Origin: Gracilaria gracilis
Lineage: Eukaryota; Rhodophyta; Florideophyceae; Gracilariales; Gracilariaceae
DNA length: 64,000 nt
Direction: 5' to 3'
NCBI GenBank assembly: GCA_030374805.1
Contig: JARGSG010000004.1
Location: 124,001 to 188,000, forward strand
In this document: positions 1-10,083 of the stretch, piece by piece
Layout: every line of letters starts with the position of its first letter
How positions within the stretch are numbered: the stretch's first letter is position 1
Notes under the pieces: model-generated
Seen by the model: the letters and a program-made list of their open reading frames with translations, nothing else
What the model was told of the DNA's origin: nothing
The model's database searches: none
Position numbers and translations under genes: made by a program

Positions 1-27
1 GTGCGAGCGACAGAGCGACCGCGCGAC

Positions 28-1518
28 ATGAACGGCGACCGGCGTGCGTGGCGATTCTTGGTGCCGGTGCCGGCGTGCTGCTTGCTGCAGGCCATCTTCG
101 GTCTGCTCTATGCCACCGGCGTGTTTGTCGCGCTGCTGGACCGCCCGCAGTACACGCTTTCCATCGGCGTGGCGGGCTTCTTCACCAGCGTGGGCATCAC
201 CGTCGCGGGTGTCGCCATGAACAAGCTCGTGCCGCGCGACAGCGCGCAGCTGGCGCCCGTCTACGTCACGCTGTTCGGCGCCGCCGCCTTGGCCGCGCAG
301 ATGCTTTGCGCGCTGGCGTTGGCGCTTGATCATGCCCCGCTGCTGTTCTTTGGCGCCGCCTTGTATGGCATGGGCTGCGGATGCATTTACGTTGCGAGCG
401 TCGATGTCTTGCAGGCTTGGGTGCCCGAGGCGCGCGGAACCATCACGGGCGTGGGCATGTTGTGCGGTGCAATGGGCTCGCTGTTCGGTATCGAAGCCTT
501 TCGTGCCTTGGCTGCTTCGCTGAGCTCGCCTGTGCACGCTATTGCCTTGGTTGGCTTTCTGTCCGCCGCTTTGACCTTCGCCGCTGCTCCTATGGTGCAG
601 CGTCCGCCCGCTGGATGGCATCCCACTGATGAGTTGTATCACTCGCAGCAGAGTTTGCCGTTACTGTCGTCCACAAGCGCGCGTCAATCGTATTGTACTT
701 TGAGCGTCAAAGACGTTCTGGTAGATCCGTCGTTTTATCTGCTCGTTGTGGCGTTTGCTGGCACCGTTGGTCCTGGTTTTGGTATCGTTCTTGCCTTTCA
801 GGAAATGGCCGCTCAGTTGTATGGCGCTGACCTCCAGCTGGCCAACGCGCTGTTCTTCTGGGTCACCTTCAGTGGCATTGCGGGTCGCTTGCTTTCTGGC
901 ATTGGCGTGGATGCGCTGGATGATGCTGGTGAGCGCCATGTCGGAATGCTAGGCGCCAAGAGGACTAACAAACTCTTGCTGGCAGCTCAGCTTGTGGCGC
1001 TTCTAACCATGCCCATCGTTGTCAGAGCTGGTAGTATATATGGCTTTATGGTTGCGGCTGCCGTCGTTTATATCACGTTTAGTGGCGGACCGGTTGTCAC
1101 TACATGCCTTGTAGGCGGCGTGTTTGATCAGAACAATGCGAGTTTGGCGTTTTCTTTGATAGCCATCAGCATTGGGCTAGGAGATGTGTTTTTCTCGTGG
1201 GTTATTGCTCGTTGTAGTGAAGCTTCTATGTTGGAGGCCGGTTCGCATCCTGCCCTTCACGTCAACGATTACAATTTGTTTATTGTTTGCAGTGCAATAT
1301 GGTCCGTTGCTGGATATGTCGCTACCCATTACATTCGCAGATGCAAAGCCTTGCGAGATGATGTTGACACTTCTCGCGGAAGGGGAATATCTATTTCGGC
1401 GGATAATGTCGCCATTTCAATGGGGGACGTTATGGCGCCGTTCGAAAGGGCCGCACGACGTTCTGCGGATGAGACGACGTTCCTTAGATCCCATGTTGAT
1501 ATGTGCTGTGAAACGTGA
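28..1518 (+). CDS. MFS transporter, oxalate/formate-antiporter or monocarboxylate-like
   Basis: Predicted 496-residue integral membrane protein with about twelve hydrophobic segments in a 6+6 arrangement, separated by a hydrophilic central loop (about residues 190-225), as in the major facilitator superfamily. The segment YGMGCGCIYVASVDVLQAW followed by PEARGTITG resembles the helix 4-5 region of the OFA/monocarboxylate branch, where a WxPxxRGxxxG motif is typical. The substrate cannot be read from the sequence. The reading frame is open to the window edge; the ATG at 28 is chosen because it lies just before the first hydrophobic helix, but an upstream start outside the window is possible. 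The tail after the last helix is about 60 residues, polar and probably cytosolic. The first half is clearly more GC-rich than the second half. Confidence 0.8.
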   Translation: MNGDRRAWRFLVPVPACCLLQAIFGLLYATGVFVALLDRPQYTLSIGVAGFFTSVGITVAGVAMNKLVPRDSAQLAPVYVTLFGAAALAAQMLCALALALDHAPLLFFGAALYGMGCGCIYVASVDVLQAWVPEARGTITGVGMLCGAMGSLFGIEAFRALAASLSSPVHAIALVGFLSAALTFAAAPMVQRPPAGWHPTDELYHSQQSLPLLSSTSARQSYCTLSVKDVLVDPSFYLLVVAFAGTVGPGFGIVLAFQEMAAQLYGADLQLANALFFWVTFSGIAGRLLSGIGVDALDDAGERHVGMLGAKRTNKLLLAAQLVALLTMPIVVRAGSIYGFMVAAAVVYITFSGGPVVTTCLVGGVFDQNNASLAFSLIAISIGLGDVFFSWVIARCSEASMLEAGSHPALHVNDYNLFIVCSAIWSVAGYVATHYIRRCKALRDDVDTSRGRGISISADNVAISMGDVMAPFERAARRSADETTFLRSHVDMCCET

Positions 1519-2221
1519 TATTGTTGCTGCAGTTCTCAGAGATTTGAAGAACCGAAAGTCATTGCAAGCAGCATCGGTCATGATCGGAAAGCATTGTCGT
1601 GGCGCTGTTCTTTTAATTGCGGCCATGCTTTGGTGAGCCAATTCCTAAGATGTCTACTTCTCTCCGTCTTGCGGGGACAAGGGTTGCAGGTGTTCTTTTT
1701 TCGTGAAGTTCATTTTGAGAGCGTCAAGCACCTTGAATAATTGGAGGAGTTGTTCGCCACAAGAGAAATATAGGGCTCACAACGATCTTTGTATAGGGGA
1801 CCGAAAGCTTTGTGACAAGCACACGTTCTCATTTCAGGTGTTTGGAAATGCAAAGCAGGCTCCGTAAGACAAAAGTCGCCGGTTTGACCAGCCTAAAGGC
1901 GCAAGGGCGGTTTTCTACATTTAGTTCTTCGCCGCAGAGAGTACAGTAGTTCCTATCCATTATACGACTCAGGTATTTCTAAGTTTTGTTAAAGAGTGTT
2001 GTTATGAAAGACTATGGCATACAACTTTTGTTACTGAGGTTTTCCTTTTAATGCTCGTATGAAATAAGCATGAAAAGATGTGTGTGGCTAGACAACGAAG
2101 ATCTCTCTAACTGAGCTGAAATGATCACCTCATGAGAGTTTTACCGATATCGATCGCTACACAAGAAGAAAACAAGAACTTAGGTCGTGTATGGGGCAGC
2201 CTTGAAGACACTGATTCACTG
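1519..2221. other. intergenic, no gene seen
   Basis: 3' flank of the transporter gene. AT-rich with short ORFs only; no RNA gene or repeat structure recognised before the LINE fragment that follows. Confidence 0.5.
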
Positions 2222-2966
2222 CGTTTGTCGCTGAGAGAGGACTCGGGATGTTCTTAAACTCGCATAGGTGGTCGGCGCACCGTCCGCCTCTCCGGACCCG
2301 TGATGTCGCTAAACTCACCCAACCGACTGGCCAGCTTGCCGATCGGAGTCCTGGACCTTGGAGGAAGGTCGACAAGCAATTCCCCCGTCTAGCTGCGCGT
2401 AAGCAGTAGGCTACGGGCCTGTGCCTTGGAAGAAGATACCCCACCGTTTTCCCTGAAATTTCCCCCATGAAGTCGAGGGTCCTATGGAAACTTAACTGCT
2501 TCTGAGTCTTGCCAGGGTTTTTTACCGGAGGATTTACGCGGCAATCGGAGATCAACTCAGGCTACGGGCTGGTTCCTCATCTGGTTTCGCCGCATTCATG
2601 AGGATCAGGTGATGGAACGCTGCTATCATGGTCTCTTGGACGGCAATGTGGTACGTGCAGGTGCGCCTTGTCGTGGTGTGCAGCTCTACGTATGAGCTCT
2701 GGAGACGTTGGAACTACCCTGGGGTGTCGATCTGACGAAAGAAGGCGATAATCGTCGTAGCGAAAGCTCTGCGGTAGAGAGCAACCTTAGAGATCTAACA
2801 TAAGCTTAGTGCCGCACAAAATAGCGTAGCATAATGAGCGTAACACAGCTGCACTTTAGCAGTGAGGACTGTGTTGGTAGTTACTAGGAAATTGTTACAG
2901 GTTGCTGGGGACCTAAGCCATCTCATACATCGGTCGAAATAAGGCTGTTGTGCTCATAAAAAAGAA
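2222..2966 (+). mobile_element. 5'-truncated LINE fragment, family A copy 1
   Basis: Non-LTR retrotransposon 3' end in plus orientation. It closely matches, in inverted orientation, the sequence at 7912-8665. Its last coding part (about 2700-2801) translates to ETLELPWGVDLTKEGDNRR and onward to a stop, which is the C-terminus of the RNase H-bearing ORF at 51399-52571. The 3' untranslated end runs to TGTGCTCATAAA followed by a purine-rich (GAA)-type tail at about 2950-2966. Upstream of 2700 the frame is broken, so this copy is dead. No clear target-site duplication was found. Confidence 0.75.
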
Positions 2967-3308
2967 GAAAGGCCCAATTCGTTGAAGCGGCTTCGTGCTT
3001 TTTAGTTTTGTTCCCATAGGTTTTGCTGGTTATAGCCTCGGTCTTTGTTACAAACCTGGTGTACTTGGAGAAGAACGAGAGACAAAGAGAGATTAGCAAC
3101 TTATCACCCAAGAATAAACGAACTAGCAAGGCCTCCATTTCAGGAAGCAAAGGTAACGAGCGAACGAACGAACGCAGGCGGACCAGGAATTTCAGATTCT
3201 CTTTCGATAAGGGAACAAATTTCACGTGTTGAGATATTTCGTTACCTTCCGTGGCATCTCTCCGCAGAAAACTCCCGCCTCTCAAAGCAGTCATTCCTTG
3301 GCGCCGCA

Positions 3309-4235
3309 ATGACTTGCAAGTATTCCGAATCGTCACTTCCTTCGTCTTTCGAGTCGGAGCAGCTCAAGCTCTTTAGCTGGCTCCCGGAACAGCCATGGCG
3401 TGCTGCCGTTTTTCTCCAACATGGGTTCCGTTCCCATGCGCATTTTAACTTCCTCCGTAACGATAACCCCTCAAAACGAGGTCTTTATGGAGACGGAGAC
3501 TCCCCCAACGATACATCGTTAATCAGAGAACTAAACAATCGTCAACTAGCTGTCTTTGCCCATGACCATGTCGGACATGGGCGCTCAACAGGTGTTCGTG
3601 CCTACTTTCCATCCTTCAAGACGCTGGTTGACGACGCTATCGATCACATAAAGCACGTTGATGCCGAACACGAACTTACGAAGCGTGATATTCCGATTTT
3701 CCTCATCGGTCATTCGATGGGTGGTACGGTCTCCATTCTTGCAGCCCGTGAAGCTCCGACATTGATAAAGGGCATTGCGCTATCGTCCGCGGCAACTGAA
3801 CCACCCGCAAACATGTTTGGCTTGATGGGGAAAATCAATCGCGCTCTGTCTGGTATAACCAGTTGGCTTTTCCCGTACCTCGAGGTGATGAAGCTTCCCA
3901 AGTCTCCTGACGCTCAGCTACAAGCAATCTTTTCAGCTGACGAACTCAACTGCAATGATCAGGGCATTCGCGCTCGAGTGGGACGAGAGTTTTTGGATGC
4001 GTACGACGACATATCGAAGAATGCACACACGTTCAATTCTCCATTTTTGTCAGTTCATGGAGAGAACGATACCTTAGTGAACCCCATGGCTGCCAAGCGC
4101 TTCTACGACGCTGCTATCAGTGAAGACAAGACCCTTCATACCGGGACCGGAAGATGGCACAACATTTTCACTGAGGATGGCAAAGAGGAAATGTGGTTCT
4201 TGTTTGCCAACTGGGTGAGCGAGAGGTGTAAGTAG
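3309..4235 (+). CDS. monoacylglycerol lipase-like alpha/beta hydrolase
   Basis: 308-residue serine hydrolase of the Hydrolase_4 / monoglyceride lipase type, which releases glycerol and fatty acid from monoacylglycerol or acts as a lysophospholipase. Visible landmarks are the oxyanion-hole segment FLQHGFRSHAHF, a D-H-x-G-H-G-x-S-x-G segment (HDHVGHGRSTG), the nucleophile elbow GHSMGG with Ser136, an acid in HGENDTLV (about 253) and the catalytic His in RWHNIF (about 284). All three triad positions are present. The reading frame is open upstream to 3045, but that part is low-complexity and lies against the LINE 3' end, so the ATG at 3309 is preferred. No signal peptide or membrane segment is seen, so it is probably cytosolic or peripherally lipid-associated. 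The gene lies between two inverted LINE fragments. Confidence 0.85.
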   Translation: MTCKYSESSLPSSFESEQLKLFSWLPEQPWRAAVFLQHGFRSHAHFNFLRNDNPSKRGLYGDGDSPNDTSLIRELNNRQLAVFAHDHVGHGRSTGVRAYFPSFKTLVDDAIDHIKHVDAEHELTKRDIPIFLIGHSMGGTVSILAAREAPTLIKGIALSSAATEPPANMFGLMGKINRALSGITSWLFPYLEVMKLPKSPDAQLQAIFSADELNCNDQGIRARVGREFLDAYDDISKNAHTFNSPFLSVHGENDTLVNPMAAKRFYDAAISEDKTLHTGTGRWHNIFTEDGKEEMWFLFANWVSERCK

Positions 4236-5858
4236 ACTGGACTCGTTCTCCCGTGGACGTAACCTTCTGAGCATGACTAGGATTAATAATTCGTTCATAC
4301 CCGGATTCGTGTTTCTACCGTAAACTGAAGCTCAGTCTCGTGTAACGAGTATATTTGCGTTTACGGATGATCTCACGATGCAAGGGATTCTATCATTACA
4401 TTCGTGCCTGTGCTTTGTTCTTCCCGAAAAGTTGTGACGGTTTCATACCGCATCGGTAAGGTGCTGGTGCAACAGGCACAAAAGAAGGAAACAACGGAAT
4501 GACATTGTGTCTTAATGTCGACCCCAGTTACTTGTGCATAGCAAACAATTATGTCACTCATAACAGTCATCATGTACCCTGTTATCAGAGTTCTTTACCA
4601 GATTCAACTATATCTGTACTAGACGAAAACTGACCAGGTACAGACCAGCCATTATACGCTTTGCCCAAAGCTCGGGTCGTCTATCCGCCATCTTGCACAT
4701 GTAACAAAGGCATCTAAAGAAGACGGGAATGAAAGCTATTGAGTGTGGTGCTTCACTCTGCCATCCTCATATCAGGAGTTTGTCAGATTTGCCAGGTAAC
4801 CCTCCGGGAAGAGATCGTGACAATCACGAAACAAAAGGATAAACATTCAGCTTGTTGCTTGGGCTCTTGTGAGCATTTGGCATCTCCCCGTTGTTAGTGC
4901 TCCCTGTTAGTGTACCCCTCTGCCGCCAGTATCTAGAGGTTGAATTAATAGGAAGAAGAAAGCGATGAGCGTCGGTAGCGAAACGACTGCGGTCGAAAAC
5001 AACGAAGGGATCAATTTCTTTCTTGTTGCAGCCGGACAAGTGCATCACAGCTACTGATTGGTGGTTAGTGGCTGAGGTATAGGTTGTTGGGTCTTTGGCA
5101 AACCCACGCGTACGAGGAATTAACGTACGCGTTTCACACTACCCGCAACAACGACAATAATTTCCCCCGGTTCATCTCCATAACGCGTTGGGGAACTATT
5201 AGCGCCCACACTTAACCCTCATAGAGTGCTGAACACATACTAACTGACAGCATAGTAGTACTAGGTTAGTACCCATACTTGTGAGTTTGTTGTAGTACAA
5301 AGTGGCGGTTTCGAATGTGCTCAGCAATCTGTGAGAGTCCTTGAACTGCAAACCTCGGGAGACTGCCACGACATCAACTTGTACTAAACAACAAAAACTG
5401 GTCGTTTCAGGAAAAGATACGTTGCGGACTCCGCAATGCAGAGGTGCAGCGGATTTCCTCGTGCTGAAATTTCTATGGTTACTGTGCACAATATAAAGCT
5501 CTCAAGACAGATGTACAGTCACATACCAAGCGAACAGCCGTGAACAGAAGCACCGTATTGGGAAATCGTCATGTTTTGCAACGTAGACTGAAGGGCTACG
5601 AGGAAATTTGTGCATGCTGAGAAGCAAATCCACTGTCTGATATCACGGACTCACACTCTGGAAGTACGAAGCTAGTATTTGAGCCGCTAGGGCACTCCTT
5701 TGCAAGTCTACCTTTTGCCCACAAGGCTTTTGCTCCTCCTCACTGTTTCAACTGTATGGCGGCCTGACGAAACAATCCTGACATTCTTCGTTCACATCTT
5801 GACATTCGTCGTTCATATCTTGACATCCAATCGCAGCTTAAACTCTATACTCTACCAC
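4236..5858. other. intergenic spacer
   Basis: About 1.6 kb without a convincing gene. It holds a 36-bp segment at 5081-5116 that recurs near 60081. Just before the next gene there is a 21-bp imperfect tandem repeat (about 5779-5827, core TGACATTCxTCGTTCA). Confidence 0.5.
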
Positions 5859-7373
5859 ATGAAGGGGGAAATCAATGCTTCTAATGAAGACCCAACGGGT
5901 GTCTATGAGCTTCTGGTTACCACGATGGGCAAGAAGCAAACCCAAGGGCTTGGGATTGAAGAAATCAACAAGCGATGTCTGCACAACATCTCTACTGAAC
6001 TTGGAGATAGTTTCTCGGCAGTCAAGTCATCAATAGTGGATGGTTTGAGTAAATCGAAGCAAATTGCACGGGAAGTTGATGCGCTACCGGATGTCATGAA
6101 CAGGGAGCTCAAGGATTTACCCGAGAAACTCAAATTGCCTTTGCTAGAAAGCACTCGCCAAAAGGTACTGACTTTGCTCGCACAACTTCATGCCGCTGCA
6201 GAGGATCCTATCCAGCTTTACCCACGTCTTGTCTGCGGCAACATTCCTATAGACCCGGCAAAAGTAACCAGGTTTTCTAAGCAGTACCGCATTCTTGAAC
6301 GATTGCATGACTTTGATGAGCACATTGGTATAGACGATCGTTCATTATCCAGTCCACCGAAGTCGTCTGGAGAAGTTTTGACAAAAGTAGTAGCATCTGC
6401 TGAAACAATTTCGACCACTGTTCTTGAGTCAATAGATCTGATGTCAGGACTGGACAAAGACTTTGGAGAAATCACGGAATTCGTGGCAACACTGCTTCAA
6501 GTCAAGGATCCTATGGATGAACTTTTGAATCTCCAGGAAGAAGCGTATGGGACGATGAATCGACTAAGGGCTATGTTTTCGACTGAAGAAGAGGCTTCAG
6601 AATCTGGAAGCGAACAAGAGGGGGAAAGGGCTCTTGACGGAGGAATTCTCCAAACTGTCAAAACCGGTTCAGCACTTCTTGACAACATTATCCAAAGTCG
6701 TAGTATGCTTGATGAATCAGTTTTGAGAATACGGAGTTTCACGGGATTGTTCGCAAAACAGATGGACGCTCTCCAGAAGCGATTGGAGAAGATACATGGT
6801 TTATTCGAAGGCTTGACTAGCGTGCTCAAGCAGTTCATTGCCAATCTTCCACGTTTCACGCGGGAGATACGACAGTTCTTTGTTCCAACAGGATGGAGAT
6901 CCTATATTATGAGACCGTCAGATGACCTGATGAGCTTGCTTTCGGGAATCGAAGATCTAGCAACATCACTGCCTGACCCGGATAGCTTGCAAAGTTCCAC
7001 CACTGAAAACCTGGATAACAGCGATCTAGTTGGAACTTTGAAGAACATCAAGGAGGGCTTAGAAGAAACGACGCGAATCCCGTCGAGATTACTAGACGCA
7101 GTACAGGAGCAAGACTTTCAACAGAAAATTAATGCTTCTGTTAGAGGTACGCTGCTATCCCTACTCGACGAGCTCCTAAGCTCAGCGGTCGATGAGATGA
7201 CGGAAAACGTCGAAGACGTGCTCGAACAGTTTACGGACAGAGTTGAGGATTTCTTCCCACAGAACGATTCTTCAGACCCCGAGCTGGTCCCATCGAATAA
7301 CAAAAAGGAAGGCGTCTTTCACAGTTTTGTGAACGGCGTCCAAGGCAGTGGGCTGTTCAAAGCAATCTTTTGA
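5859..7373 (+). CDS. unknown helical, Glu/Asp/Ser-rich protein
   Basis: 504-residue protein of no family I recognise. It is almost entirely predicted helix, with leucine-rich heptad-like stretches and no obvious membrane segment. An acidic, Ser/Glu-rich patch lies near residues 240-255 (EEEASESGSEQEGE). The C-terminal third repeats a pattern of helices ending in clustered acidic residues (DEMTENVEDVLEQFTDRVED). The frame is open upstream to 5700; that extension is hydrophobic and contains a 21-bp tandem repeat read as HILTFVVHILT, so I take the ATG at 5859, after which the composition becomes protein-like. Continuous coding over 1.5 kb with ordinary codon use argues it is real. It could be a scaffold or a vesicle or cytoskeletal factor, but nothing in the sequence decides this. 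Confidence 0.6.
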   Translation: MKGEINASNEDPTGVYELLVTTMGKKQTQGLGIEEINKRCLHNISTELGDSFSAVKSSIVDGLSKSKQIAREVDALPDVMNRELKDLPEKLKLPLLESTRQKVLTLLAQLHAAAEDPIQLYPRLVCGNIPIDPAKVTRFSKQYRILERLHDFDEHIGIDDRSLSSPPKSSGEVLTKVVASAETISTTVLESIDLMSGLDKDFGEITEFVATLLQVKDPMDELLNLQEEAYGTMNRLRAMFSTEEEASESGSEQEGERALDGGILQTVKTGSALLDNIIQSRSMLDESVLRIRSFTGLFAKQMDALQKRLEKIHGLFEGLTSVLKQFIANLPRFTREIRQFFVPTGWRSYIMRPSDDLMSLLSGIEDLATSLPDPDSLQSSTTENLDNSDLVGTLKNIKEGLEETTRIPSRLLDAVQEQDFQQKINASVRGTLLSLLDELLSSAVDEMTENVEDVLEQFTDRVEDFFPQNDSSDPELVPSNNKKEGVFHSFVNGVQGSGLFKAIF

Positions 7374-7911
7374 ATACCCTTGTAATGCAGTTTGGCATTA
7401 CAGAGGCCATGTAGTACTAACTCGTCTTGGAAAGATCCTTTGATGGAAGCGAGGACGACACCGTTCCTTGCATCATCGTGGCTCTGAGAAGATGATTTTC
7501 GGGAGATAAGGATTTCGCTCTCTATATCTGGCAATGGCCACCAAGTCACGGACTTCTTGAGACCGGAGGAAGAGAGTTATGTCCCGTAATTGTACTATGT
7601 ACCTCAAAATTCCTTTTCTGTTCTTGTTTCTCATGGATGGTCGAAGAAGGAACACTTCGTCTGTATTTCGAAAACGATGAAGTTTTCTCTCCCCTTCTTA
7701 GTGAGAGAAAACCATTTGTAGTTTTACCTAGTTTCTCCTGAGTTTCCGATCGGGGACTAATTTCCACAATTAAGAAAGAGAAAAGGATGAAGCATAGGTT
7801 GTCAACACTTGTTGCCGGTCTGTGCGATTGCAACCATGCATTTGAGCACTTCTGAATGCATAGACTCACGCAAATCTTCTAAGACCAAGTTGATTCTCTC
7901 TCTCTCAGCGA
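7374..7911. other. intergenic, no gene seen
   Basis: 3' flank of the helical protein gene. Short ORFs only, ending in a (TTC)n run at about 7913-7932 that forms the tail of the LINE fragment that follows. Confidence 0.5.
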
Positions 7912-8775
7912 CTCTTCTTCTTCTTCTTCTTTTTTATGAGCACAACAGCCTTATTTCGACTGATGTATGGGATGGCTTAGGTCCCCAGCAACCTGTAACA
8001 ATTTCCTAGTATAACAACATAGTCCTCACTGCTTAAGTGCAGCTGTGTTACGCTCACTATGCTACGTTATTTTGTGCGGCACTAAGCTTATGTTAGATCT
8101 CTAAGGTTGCTCTCTACCGCAGAGCTTTCGCTACGACGATTATCGCCTTCTTTCGTCAGATCGACCCCCCAGGGTAGTTCCAACGTCTCCAGAGCTCATA
8201 CGTAGAACGGCACACCACGACAAGGCGCATCTGCATGTACCACATTGCCGTCCAAGAGACCTTGATAGCGGCGTTCCATCACCTGATCCTCATGAATGCG
8301 GCGAAACCAGATGAGGAACCAGCCCGTAGCCTGAGTTGATCTCCGATTGCCGCGTAAATCCTCCGGTAAAAAACCCTGGCAAAACCCAGAAGCAGTTAAG
8401 TTTCCATACTGGTAGGACCCTCGACTTCGTGGGGGAAATTTCATGGAAAACGGTGGGGTAGCGAACGTTATCTTCTTCCAAGGCACAGGCCCGTAGCCTA
8501 CTGCTTACGCGCAGCTAGATGGGGGAATTGCTTGTCGACCTTCCTCCAAGGTCGCGGACTCCGATCGGCAAGCCGGCCAGTCGGTTGGGCGAGTTTAGCG
8601 ACATCACGGGTCCGGAGAGGCGGACGGTGCGCCGACCACCTATGCGACATCCCGAGTCCTGATGGATCCATTCAGTTCGCGGAACGGGCGCCGCCTTGGT
8701 GCCTGATTCGCTATCCAGCTGCACCACGGGGAGGCGGGATCCATTGCAGCCGAATTGGGCCTTGGTGCGGCGCAA
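7912..8775 (-). mobile_element. 5'-truncated LINE fragment, family A copy 2
   Basis: Minus-strand counterpart of the fragment at 2222-2966, sharing about 740 bp at high identity (to about 8665). It extends perhaps 110 bp or more further upstream, where the minus strand encodes LPVVQLDSESGTKAAP. The 3' end is a (GAA)n tail next to the shared TGTGCTCATAAA terminus. The last ORF segment again gives ELPWGVDLTKEGDNRR. The coding frame is interrupted. The 5' boundary is approximate because only two copies overlap here. Confidence 0.72.
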
Positions 8776-10083
8776 GCTATTGCAGCTTTCGCCACCGAAT
8801 CTACAAGAGTATGAGTAGTATTGTCAAACTACAGAGACTGGCGGAGAGTGCAACACCCCCAACTCGTGCAATGATGCAGATCCTCAAGTGCTCATTTTTC
8901 TTGCTAAGTTACCTTGCGTGAACGTTTGGGTGGTGCGCTGTGTTCGAAGGTGCCTGTGAGAGTGTAAATCTGCCTCCATCCAAAACCATTACGCTCAACT
9001 TATTTGAGGAACAGCAAGTGGTACTCTTCCTATAGCGACTTGACACATAGCTGCCCAGAAGCGGAAAGCGGTTATCGAAAATGGGTCTTTCAACTTTAAA
9101 CATGGAAAGAGGTCACACGGGCTGGTGCTCAAATTTACGCATTTGCAATGGTTTGGACTTCAACCTTTGAAGCCTTCATTGTCACCATGAAGGAGAAGGC
9201 TCTGCGAATAGATCGAATCATCGGAGCAGGCACAGACGCTGCGCGGGAAGAGTTGGGAATGGAGGGAGGTGTTCACGTTTTAGTGCTCTGATGCTTCAGG
9301 TGGCTGGGAAATGTGCTCACGTCGTGGAACCGCAGACGAAGAAGAGAAAACGGCTTGGACCGCGATAAGAGGTGCATGGGCGAGGCGATATGTGTAAAGC
9401 TTGGTTTGGGGAATTGCTGTTTAAGAGTTTATGATACATCAGTCGAGATATCTTTGACGCTAGATACTCAACTGAGGTCAGCATCGATGCCAGATATTCT
9501 TGAGAATCATCCCAAGGATGATTCTCAAGAAATCCATTGGTCCGCAATTAGGCAATGCTGGCATTCAGAAAGCCTTGAGCGTAGACCTTGAGTGAAATCC
9601 ACACGCGATCCATGGAACTGCTCTCACTGATACAATGTTTACGACAACATCCAAGGGGTATCTCGATCTTTGGCGGCCGCAACACGGCAGTGTGTCTACT
9701 CTGCATCTGTGAAATGGGACAGAGAGAAGAAGCGCTTCCTCCACCTGCTGCGTGCGGACAAATCCAACGGAATTACAGCACATTCATGCTGCAACGAGCG
9801 CGCGCCAAGTGTGCTACCTCCTTCGCTACAGCCAATCACACGGCGATGTGACCTGATGCGAAAAATGCATGAGATCCTATTCCCGCTGCGCGAGCGCTCG
9901 CAACAACGTACCTTCTCGTTCCTCATCCCCGTTAGCTCTACTGTACAACGGTAACGTTCCTACCATCTTCGTTTTCTGTCCGTCCATCCCGTCCATCGCT
10001 CTCTGTCTCCCGTCGCTGCAGAATCGCTGGAACACGTTGCTCAACTCTTTTAAGCTGTCTTTCGCGACGTAGATTTCATCGCC
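8776..10083. other. intergenic spacer upstream of the trehalose synthase gene
   Basis: About 1.3 kb with no supported gene. It contains the perfect hairpin at 9497-9531. Pyrimidine-rich sequence from about 9970 to 10020 probably belongs to the 5' leader of the next gene. Confidence 0.5.
9497..9531. repeat. perfect 16-bp inverted repeat with 3-nt loop
   Basis: Arms 9497-9512 (TTCTTGAGAATCATCC) and 9516-9531 are exact reverse complements around the loop CAA. No T-run follows. It could form a cruciform or an RNA hairpin; it is not tied to a recognised element. Confidence 0.8.

Noticed and set aside
3045..3308. N-terminal extension of the lipase-like ORF
   Set aside because: Charged, low-complexity translation without homology, starting next to a LINE end; the ATG at 3309 gives a standard-length enzyme.
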